Assembly (NCBI RefSeq): GCF_021397715.1
Contig: NZ_CP090208.1
Location: forward strand, 372,001-436,000
Direction: 5' to 3'
Source: Pantoea agglomerans
GTDB taxonomy: Bacteria > Pseudomonadota > Gammaproteobacteria > Enterobacterales > Enterobacteriaceae
Length of the DNA: 64,000 bases
The position numbers and the translations under genes were made by a program. This document shows positions 58,062-64,000 of this stretch, one piece after another. Positions within the stretch are counted from its first letter, which is position 1. Every line of letters starts with the position of its first letter. Below the pieces are notes generated by a model, which was not told where the DNA came from, made no database searches, and saw only the letters and a list, made by a program, of their open reading frames with translations.

Positions 58062-58553
58062 TTACTGTTGCTTGCTGTTACCCAGCACTTTGTGAATCGC
58101 TTCGGTGCCGCATTGATCGTCAGACTCCGCGCCGCCGGTGCCTGCCATGCCAACAGCCCCGATCCACTGACCGCGATATTGCACCGGTACGCCGCCGCCA
58201 AGCAGCAGCAGATCATTAACCGTGTTCAGGTTGACGCTTTCCGGTGAGGATTGCGCCTTAATGGCAAGTTGTCTGGTCGGGGTTTTGGTGGAGAGCGCGG
58301 TAAACGCTTTACGCCAGGCCGCCTGGGTATTGTGAGGCCCCACGTTATCATCCCGCATCAGCGTGACCAGATTTCCGCCACGATCCACCACCGCCACCAC
58401 ACCCTGACGATTCATACTATGGCAGGCAGACAGGGCCTCGGTGGCCAGTTGGTTGCTCAGCGCCTGGGTCATGTCATAAACGGTGGCTGGCTCAGCAGCG
58501 AGTGCCACGGCAGGTCCGGTTGTCAGCATCAATGCCAGCAGTAAACGTTTCAT
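58062..58553 (-). CDS. Periplasmic HbpS/GlcG-like haem-binding protein
   Basis: The 163-residue precursor has a signal peptide (cleaved after 'PAVALA') and a DUF336 / GlcG-HbpS domain: 'GVVAVVDRGGNLVTLMRDDN', 'AAWRKAFTALSTKTPT', 'LLLLGGGVPVQYRGQWIGAVGMAGTGG' split over the typical 'GG.P......IGAVGVSG' pattern. Relatives bind haem or cobalamin-like ligands or occur near oxidative-stress regulators (HbpS of Streptomyces). It lies 6 nt after hiuH in one operon. Two Cys near each other in the last part ('DDQCGTE') and in 'SACHSMN' could form a disulfide. Confidence 0.85.
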   Translation of the reverse strand: MKRLLLALMLTTGPAVALAAEPATVYDMTQALSNQLATEALSACHSMNRQGVVAVVDRGGNLVTLMRDDNVGPHNTQAAWRKAFTALSTKTPTRQLAIKAQSSPESVNLNTVNDLLLLGGGVPVQYRGQWIGAVGMAGTGGAESDDQCGTEAIHKVLGNSKQQ

Positions 58554-58559
58554 CTATTT

Positions 58560-58970
58560 TCAGCTCCCGCGATAGGTGGAATAACCGTACTGGCTCAGCA
58601 GCAACGGAATGTGATAGGGGGTAGTGGTATCGGTGATATGAAATTCCACCGGGATTTCCGGGAAGAAACTCTGCTGTTGGTGTGCCGCGAAATAGTGACC
58701 GGTTTTAAAAATCACCCGATAGTCGCCCGCTGCAAACGGCCTGGCTGGCCAAAGGGCATTGATACGGCCCTGCTGATCGGTACTGGCGCTATTCAGCACT
58801 TTCCAGCTCTCTCCCTGTTTCTGCTCCAGCATCACCTCAACCTCTGCGGCCGGCAGCCCGGTTTGCTGGTTCAGCACGTGAACGCTCAGCGGATTTTTAC
58901 TGGCAGCGAAGGTGACTGCGGGAACGGCAAGCAGCGCGGCGAGGGCCAGGGCAGTGAGTCTCTTTTTCAT
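58560..58970 (-). CDS. hiuH: Periplasmic 5-hydroxyisourate hydrolase HiuH
   Basis: The 136-residue precursor carries a signal peptide (cleaved after 'AVTFA') and the transthyretin-like fold: 'LSVHVLNQQTGLPAAEVEVML', 'DQQGRINALWP', 'YRVIFKTGHYFAAH', 'FFPEIPVEFHI', 'YHIPLLLSQYGYSTYRGS'. The C-terminal YRGS with the upstream His and Arg residues forms the active site of HIU hydrolases, whereas true transthyretin lacks it. It acts on the product of urate oxidation. As in E. coli it is divergent from the hprR-hprS genes. Confidence 0.92.
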   Translation of the reverse strand: MKKRLTALALAALLAVPAVTFAASKNPLSVHVLNQQTGLPAAEVEVMLEQKQGESWKVLNSASTDQQGRINALWPARPFAAGDYRVIFKTGHYFAAHQQQSFFPEIPVEFHITDTTTPYHIPLLLSQYGYSTYRGS

Positions 58971-59038
58971 TTTTTAATACTCCGGTGTTAATCACCCGGC
59001 TGTTATACCCGCACGGTGCTTCCTTCTGCCTGTCAGGA

Positions 59039-59058
59039 AGATGACCATATTGTCATCT
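59039..59058. promoter_or_regulatory. Palindromic operator candidate between hiuH and hprR
   Basis: AGATGAC (59039-59045) is a perfect inverted match to GTCATCT (59052-59058) around CATATT. It sits 49 nt upstream of hprR in the divergent region, where HprR would be expected to bind. Confidence 0.55.
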
Positions 59059-59106
59059 GGCGCTGAAACGCTGGGGCGGTCATAAATTTCATGGCAAACT
59101 GCGCCG

Positions 59107-59787
59107 ATGAAACTATTACTGATCGAAGATAATCAGAAGGCCAGCGCCTGGGTGCGAAAGGGGCTGGAGGAAGCGGGCTATATCGTGGATTACGCCGCAG
59201 ACGGGCGGGATGGCCTGCACCTTGGGCTGTCGCATCCTTATAGCCTGGTGATACTGGATATTATGCTACCAGGTATGGATGGGTGGCAGGTGCTGAAAAC
59301 CCTGCGTACCGCCAGTCAAATTCCGGTTATCTGTCTGACCGCCAGAGATTCCGTCGAGGACCGGGTAAAAGGGCTGGAACTGGGTGCCAATGATTACCTG
59401 GTCAAGCCATTTTCCTTTGCTGAGCTGCTGGCTCGGGTAAGGAATCAGCTTCGGCAGCAGCAACCGCACAGTAGCGTGCTGCGGGTAGGCGATCTGGTTA
59501 TGGACTCCGCCCGTTTTCAGGTTATACGTGACGGTGTCACTCTGACGCTGACGCGCAAAGAGTTTATGCTGTTATGGCTGCTCGCCAGCCGTCACGGTGA
59601 GATTCTGCCGCGCACGCTGCTGGCCAGCGAGATCTGGGGCGTTAATTTCGACAGTGAAACCAACATCGTCGATGTCGCTATCCGCCGCCTGCGGCGTAAA
59701 GTTGACGATCCCTTTCCTCAGAAACTGATTACCACGGTAAGGGGCATGGGATATTGCCTGTCAGAGAAGGCGGTCGACGGTGTATAG
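59107..59787 (+). CDS. hprR: Response regulator HprR
   Basis: The 226-residue OmpR-family regulator has a receiver domain with phospho-acceptor Asp51 ('LVILDIMLPGMDG'), Thr in 'ICLTARD', Lys in 'DYLVKPFSF', and a C-terminal winged helix ('TLTRKEFMLLWLLASRHGEI', 'ETNIVDVAIRRLRRKVDDPF'). The best match is HprR/CusR/CopR type; the divergence from hiuH identifies HprR. In E. coli HprRS respond to hydrogen peroxide and hypochlorous acid and control hiuH and msrPQ. Its last codons overlap the sensor's GTG start by 8 nt. Confidence 0.9.
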   Translation: MKLLLIEDNQKASAWVRKGLEEAGYIVDYAADGRDGLHLGLSHPYSLVILDIMLPGMDGWQVLKTLRTASQIPVICLTARDSVEDRVKGLELGANDYLVKPFSFAELLARVRNQLRQQQPHSSVLRVGDLVMDSARFQVIRDGVTLTLTRKEFMLLWLLASRHGEILPRTLLASEIWGVNFDSETNIVDVAIRRLRRKVDDPFPQKLITTVRGMGYCLSEKAVDGV

Positions 59788-61135
59788 CCCTTCTCTGACG
59801 CTGCGGCTGACGGTGATTTTTACGCTGATCATGGCGATGGCCTGCGGCGGCATCAGTCTGATCCTCTATAACGCCTTACGCAGCGAATTAGTCTGGCGCG
59901 ACGATCAAACGCTGATTAACCGGGCGGCGCAGTTAAGGCAGTTGCTGGAAGATGGCGCCCATCCCAGTTCGCTGCCGCTCTACTTCAATCGGATGGTCGA
60001 TGTTCGTCAGGACATTCTCAGTATTCGATCGCAGCATGAACAGAACGTCAGCATTAATCATACCGGCGTGACGTTGCCTGTGCTCTCTCCGACGCCGGTC
60101 GACAGCCCGCCCAATGCGAAACAACTGCACCGCTGGACCAGTGCGGACAATACCGAAGCGTCGGCGTTAAGCCTGCAGGCAAACTCATCGCTCGGGCCGG
60201 TCACCATTACGCTTGCGCGGGTCGCGCGGGAGCGAGCGCTGATGCTGGAGCGTTATCGCCAGCAAAGTATTCTGGTTTCCCTGGCGGCCATTTTGCTGTG
60301 CGCCGCCGTCAGCCCGCTGCTGATTCGCAGAGGGCTGCGGGCGATAGGGCGGTTAAGTCAGATCGTGGCAGAAACGGCTAGCGACCGGTTAAATCAGCCG
60401 GTGCCGCTTCAGGCGATCCCGCAGGAGCTGCTGCCGATTGGCAACGCGCTTAACGCGATGCGCCAGCGCTTATCGACGGACTTTATCCGTCTGACTCAGT
60501 TTGCCGACGATCTGGCTCACGAAATCCGCACGCCGATTAATGTATTGCTCGGCCAGAATCAGGTCGCGCTGGGGCATCAACGGTCCGCCGCTGAATACCA
60601 GACGCTGCTTGAAGGCAACATTGAAGAGCTGGAGAGCCTGTCGCGGCTGACTGAAAACATTCTTTTTCTGGCGCGTGCGACGCACCACAATATCAGACTC
60701 AATAAACAGGACTTCCCGCTGCATGATGCGCTGGAAGCGCTGATCGACTTTCTTGAACCGGTTGCGGAAGAGCAGGAGAAGGTTATTGAGCTCAACGCCA
60801 CGGGGAATCTCAGCGCGGATAAAATGCTGTTCCAGCGTGCAATCAGTAATCTGCTGATCAACGCCATACGCTACTCGCCGGAGAAAGGCGTGATTCGGGT
60901 CAGCACGTCCCATCAGACTGGCTACGTTGAGATTGAGGTATCGAACGTCGGTGACGAGCTTGCGGAGCCAGAAAAGTTATTCGAACGATTCTGGCGCGGC
61001 GATAACGTCCGCCACACCGCCGGCAGCGGGCTGGGACTCTCATTAGTGCGCGCAATCGCCGCCTTACACGGCGGCACGGCTTACTACCGGCACGAGCAGG
61101 GAGCCAATATTTTTGGCCTTCGCCTGCCTTCCTGA
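59780..61135 (+). CDS. hprS: Sensor histidine kinase HprS
   Basis: The gene starts with GTG 59780. The 451-residue product has two membrane helices (about 10-30 and 165-182) around a periplasmic sensor region, a HAMP domain, and a DHp helix with the phospho-acceptor His247 in 'ADDLAHEIRTPINVLLGQNQ'. N box 'FQRAISNLLINAIRYSP', and the G boxes 'GSGLGLSLVRAI' complete the kinase. Cys174 in the second helix ('AILLCAAVSPLL') is near the position of the redox Cys (165) implicated in E. coli HprS, but equivalence is uncertain. msrPQ is not next to it. Confidence 0.9.
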   Translation: MYSPSLTLRLTVIFTLIMAMACGGISLILYNALRSELVWRDDQTLINRAAQLRQLLEDGAHPSSLPLYFNRMVDVRQDILSIRSQHEQNVSINHTGVTLPVLSPTPVDSPPNAKQLHRWTSADNTEASALSLQANSSLGPVTITLARVARERALMLERYRQQSILVSLAAILLCAAVSPLLIRRGLRAIGRLSQIVAETASDRLNQPVPLQAIPQELLPIGNALNAMRQRLSTDFIRLTQFADDLAHEIRTPINVLLGQNQVALGHQRSAAEYQTLLEGNIEELESLSRLTENILFLARATHHNIRLNKQDFPLHDALEALIDFLEPVAEEQEKVIELNATGNLSADKMLFQRAISNLLINAIRYSPEKGVIRVSTSHQTGYVEIEVSNVGDELAEPEKLFERFWRGDNVRHTAGSGLGLSLVRAIAALHGGTAYYRHEQGANIFGLRLPS

Positions 61136-61342
61136 CCAACAGCGTCTGCGTATAGCCCCCAGTTCGAAACGAAGAATCGGTGGCGCTGTCAGCGCATCAG
61201 GGCAGCGGGCCGGGCTGTGAAATCAAGGTGATGCCCGGCGCTGACATCAGGTGCGCCGGGATACCTTCAGCCCTTTTTCAGCCCAGACGCCGGACCTGGT
61301 GAGTTGAGGGCGTTGCCCTGCGATGAGGTCCGCAAAGTTTCT

Positions 61343-61636
61343 CTAAAGGCCAGCCCCCTCAACCAGCACGAAAGTTCCGGTTGCCGCACCTGCGCGTAAT
61401 AACCGGGCTGCCTGATAACCCGGGCTTTGGTAAAAACGCCTGGCTTCGGCAAAAGAAGCGAACTCAAAAACCACATGTCGTTCATGAGACTCTCCTTCCA
61501 GATTTTCATACTGCCCGGACCAGGCGATGATCTTTGGATCAAAGTCCTGCATGGCTTCACCGGCAGCGCGGGCATATTCGGCATAGGCAACCGGGTCCGA
61601 CACCGTGACGTGTGCAATTAAATAACCTTTATTCAT
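61343..61636 (-). CDS. DUF1330 family protein
   Basis: The 97-residue protein fits DUF1330, a ferredoxin-like dimeric alpha-beta barrel: 'GYLIAHVTVSDPVAYAEYAR', then 'ERHVVFEFASFAEARRFYQSPGYQAA'. Function is unknown; related folds act on aromatic or quinone substrates. AGGAGAAAG precedes ATG 61636. It is divergent from a LysR regulator across 299 nt, the usual arrangement of a LysR-controlled target. Confidence 0.88.
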   Translation of the reverse strand: MNKGYLIAHVTVSDPVAYAEYARAAGEAMQDFDPKIIAWSGQYENLEGESHERHVVFEFASFAEARRFYQSPGYQAARLLRAGAATGTFVLVEGAGL

Positions 61637-61935
61637 TTCTCTTTCTCCTGGGTCAGAATTGTTTCAGGCAGGTGTGAGCCTGCACAGAAACAGGGGGACA
61701 GACGGTAAACAGAGTGCTGAATCAGAAGCCTGGAAGATTCAGGGTAAGCTGACGACTGCGTTTTTAACGGGTATTCCTGGTCAGTGCATTTGCGGTTGGA
61801 TGCGCTGTCGCGCGTGATGGCTGACCGCCGGGTTAATCAGCCTGGCGGGATGCGCGGTGTGAAAAGAGTTTATTAACTCTTAACAGGGTGATAAATAACC
61901 CTATAAATAACGCACTGTTACTCTGAGGGAAAACA

Positions 61936-62841
61936 ATGAAAAATCTGGAGGCCCTGGTCATCTTTGCGCGGGTAGCGGAAATGAAGAGCTTTACGCAGGC
62001 GGCAGAAAGTCTGGGGATTCAGAAAGGACGGGCTTCATTGGTGGTTCGTGAACTCGAACAGGAAATTGGCGCGACGCTCTTGCACCGCACAACGCGAACG
62101 GTGCAGCTGACTGAGGATGGCCGGGCTTTTTATACGCGTGCCTGCGACCTGCTTTCAGACGCAGAAGAATTACACTCAATGTTCTCGCATGGCGAGAGGT
62201 CACTACGGGGACGGATACGCATCGATATGCCCGCGGTGCTGGCGCAAAGTGTGATCCTTCCCGCGCTGCCGCCGTTGCTGGCAGCACATCCGGAACTGGA
62301 GATCGAGCTTTCCAGTACCGATCGCCGGGTCGATCTGGTTCAGGAAGGATTTGATGCGGTAATTCGCCTGGGACCGGTCGTTGATGAGACGCTAATTGCC
62401 CGGCCACTGGGTCAGCTGCGCATGATCAACGCAGCCAGTCCGGACTATCTGGCGCGCGTCGGCGTGCCACACTCGATTGACGATCTGCTGAATCAGGGAC
62501 ACAGAATGGTGCATTACACGCCAGTTTTTGGTGCTAAGCCGGAGGGATGGGAGTATCCGGCGGGTGAGGGCTACACATCGCTGATGCTGCCCGGTGCCAT
62601 GCGGGTCAATAGCGTACCGGCTTATCATGAAGCCGGGATTGCGGGTCTGGGCTTAATCCAGGGCGGTTATTCCACGCTCGCGCCCGATATCCAGCGCGGT
62701 GCGCTGGTTGAGATCCTTCCCGATCTGCGCCCCAGGCCGCTCAACGCCTTTTTTGTCGTTGCGCACCGGCGAAATTTATCGCGCCGCGTCAGGGCATTTA
62801 TGCATTGGACTGAAGAGATTTTAAAACCTTATTTTGACTGA
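61936..62841 (+). CDS. LysR-family transcriptional regulator
   Basis: The 301-residue protein has the LysR helix-turn-helix (residues 1-60, 'VIFARVAEMKSFTQAAESLG' with 'GRASLVVRELEQEIGATLL') and an effector domain ('RIRIDMPAVLAQSVILPAL', 'LIARPLGQLRMINAASPDYL', 'HEAGIAGLGLIQGGYS'). It is of the subgroup often linked to aldo-keto reductases or quinone-responsive genes. The divergent DUF1330 gene is the likely target; TTAACTCTTAACAGGGTGATAA-like sequence before the gene could hold its site (unproven). Confidence 0.88.
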   Translation: MKNLEALVIFARVAEMKSFTQAAESLGIQKGRASLVVRELEQEIGATLLHRTTRTVQLTEDGRAFYTRACDLLSDAEELHSMFSHGERSLRGRIRIDMPAVLAQSVILPALPPLLAAHPELEIELSSTDRRVDLVQEGFDAVIRLGPVVDETLIARPLGQLRMINAASPDYLARVGVPHSIDDLLNQGHRMVHYTPVFGAKPEGWEYPAGEGYTSLMLPGAMRVNSVPAYHEAGIAGLGLIQGGYSTLAPDIQRGALVEILPDLRPRPLNAFFVVAHRRNLSRRVRAFMHWTEEILKPYFD

Positions 62842-63163
62842 TCCCACAGTGATCCCCGCGACAGGAAAGAGGATGCGATCGGTCTGTTTCGGGGACAGCG
62901 CGGGCGTAGTCAGCATAGGCATACCGTATTCAGGCTGCTACGTTCAACGCATCTGTTGAATTTTACATCTGTCAGAAAACAGCAAGGGCATCGCCTGCTC
63001 GCTGAAAGGCATACAATTTTACCGCGAAGGCGGCGTAGCAACCCTGGATGACTTCAATCAGTTGGGCGATACCGGGCACGAATTTGCCTGATGGTTACCC
63101 GTTGTTGATACCTTGTTTGCCTCTTACTAGTTTATACACAGTATAACTTTCGAGGATAAATTG
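62842..63163. other. Intergenic region with a possible gene remnant
   Basis: 322 nt between the LysR gene and the mazE remnant. One frame reads 'KGIACSLKGIQFYREGGVAT' and ends 'FNQLGDTGHEFA' with TGA at 63089-63091. It looks like the tail of a degraded coding sequence, but I cannot name the family and there is no start. GAGGAT before 63164 is the ribosome site of mazE. Confidence 0.35.
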
Positions 63164-63411
63164 ATGGCTATCGCAACCGTGAAAAATGGGGCAACAGCCC
63201 GGCTATCCGGTTAACTGCAGATGTCATGCGCGCGGCTAATCTCAACGTTGACGACCGTGTTGAAATCACGGTAGTTGAGGGACAACTCACTGTTCGGCCG
63301 GTTAAGAAACGCCCAACACTCGCGGAATTAGTTGCACGAATCACGCCGGAGAATATGCACGACGCTGTCGAATGGCGCGCGCCGGTTGGAAAGGAAATTA
63401 ACGAAGGGTAA
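63164..63411 (+). pseudogene. mazE: MazE-type antitoxin, one-base deletion
   Basis: The frame from ATG 63164 reads MAIATVKNGATARLSG and stops at 63212. If one A is added to the run of five at 63182-63186 it reads 'MAIATVKKWGNSPAIRLTAD', the standard MazE start with its WGNSP DNA-binding motif, and continues as 'VMRAANLNVDDRVEITVVEG' through 'LAELVARITPENMHD' to the stop at 63409-63411. So a single deletion in a homopolymer breaks the gene after residue 7. A sequencing error or phase variation at the A tract could also produce this. Confidence 0.88.
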
Positions 63412-63740
63412 AGCGCTATATTCCTGCCGCTGGTGATTTAATCTGGCTTGATGTTGACCCGCAAGCAGGACACGAACAGGCGGGACATAGACCCGCCGTC
63501 GTTCTGAGCAGCATAAGTTACAATGCAACCGGTGTTTTAATCTGTGTGCCTGTTACAACGAAACTTAAAGGCTATCCGTTCGAGGTTGAGCTTGTTGGTG
63601 ATGTAAGAAGCGCTGCACTGGCCGATCAAGTCTGTCATAAGGACTGGAAAGCGCCTGGTGCAAAGTTTATCCGTAAGGTTGAACCTGACGAACTCGAAGA
63701 GATCCGCGAACTGGCGCAAATCCTGATAAGCACAAATTAA
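63405..63740 (+). pseudogene. mazF: MazF-type toxin without a start codon
   Basis: The frame is fully open: 'VKRYIPAAGDLIWLDVDPQAG', 'HEQAGHRPAVVLSSISYNAT', 'CVPVTTKLKGYPFEVELVGD', 'ADQVCHKDWKAP' and the end 'AQILISTN', all typical of MazF (the GDLIWLDFDP, Arg in HRPAVVLS and KGYPFEV motifs). The ATG that should overlap the mazE end (ATGGTAA in relatives, where mazE ends in Trp) is AGG at 63405-63407, so mazE ends in Gly and mazF has no start. No ATG, GTG or TTG precedes the core. Toxin production should be very low or nil. Confidence 0.87.
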
Positions 63741-64000
63741 GCTTCTGCCTGAATAAATTCGCTACGGCGGGATTTTTATGAGTCAGCTGTGAATACGCTG
63801 TAATGGTCTGTAGAAACCGACTTCCTCATTCCAATCCTATACGCCTCATCCCGCTACGCAGCACAAGCCGAAATAGGTAGATTTGCCTGTTTGTCGGCAA
63901 AAAAACAGCCAATCGCCTGTTTATTAAAGTTTATTAATGGTTAGAACTGTGGCTGCTAGTCGCAGGCCCTGACGGGACAACCTTATAACCGGTATAGAGG
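63741..64000. other. Window end, no gene seen
   Basis: 260 nt of A+T-richer sequence after mazF. No frame, tRNA-like fold or repeat was recognised. Confidence 0.5.

Noticed and set aside
63546..63740. Short MazF form starting at GTG 63546 as a real gene
   Set aside because: It would lack the first half of the fold including the RNA-binding and catalytic Arg region; it is the tail of the startless mazF.

Overview
The window looks like chromosomal DNA of a gammaproteobacterium of the Enterobacterales. It is most like the Pantoea/Erwinia group: the housekeeping genes are E. coli-like (malEFG, malK-lamB-malM, malPQ, malT, proP, fucO, ortT, hiuH, hprRS), but the gene order and several accessory cassettes are not. 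The genus is an inference from gene content; no rRNA or tRNA gene is present to confirm it.

Bases 1 to about 16475 are the right half of a lambda-like siphoviral prophage. They run from the end of the major capsid gene through HK97-type connector and completion genes, then a lambda-type tail module in canonical order (tail tube, G/GT with a GGGAAAG slippery site, tape measure, M, L, K, I, J, and a fibre with a self-cleaving S74 chaperone). A zinc-ribbon membrane 'moron' sits between GT and the tape measure. At the right end are a reverse-strand P63C gene, a small gene, and a degenerate UmuD'-like gene. The prophage boundary cuts a glutaminase gene, leaving 199 host codons.

Bases 17 to 28 kb carry host genes: a CynX-type MFS transporter, a small lipoprotein, the orphan toxin ortT, fucO divergent from an ATP-dependent dihydroxyacetone kinase, a LysR regulator, a PEBP-family periplasmic protein, a hydrolase pseudogene, proP and a PLP aminotransferase. 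From 27.9 to 37.2 kb there is one apparent operon: two complete MetQ-MetN-MetI type importers enclosing a BisC-like molybdoenzyme and an isopenicillin-N-synthase-like oxygenase, ending in a YbdH/HcxA-like dehydrogenase. It resembles a system for taking up and processing an organosulfur compound.

Bases 37.3 to 55 kb are the maltose regulon. malEFG and malK-lamB-malM diverge from a control region with MalT-box-like and CRP-like sites; malPQ and malT diverge from a second. An insertion zone between malM and malQ holds an intact Phd antitoxin, a frameshifted Doc toxin, and an IS200/IS605 element whose tnpA carries a stop codon while tnpB looks intact.

The last 9 kb holds a PKHD-type Fe(II)/2-oxoglutarate hydroxylase divergent from a secreted peptide of eleven GE[H/Y]EG repeats (the most unusual item here), a glutathione peroxidase, a periplasmic 5-hydroxyisourate hydrolase plus HbpS-like protein divergent from the HprRS two-component system, a DUF1330/LysR pair, and a mazEF locus broken in both genes. 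Decaying toxin-antitoxin loci (doc, mazE, mazF) recur across the window.
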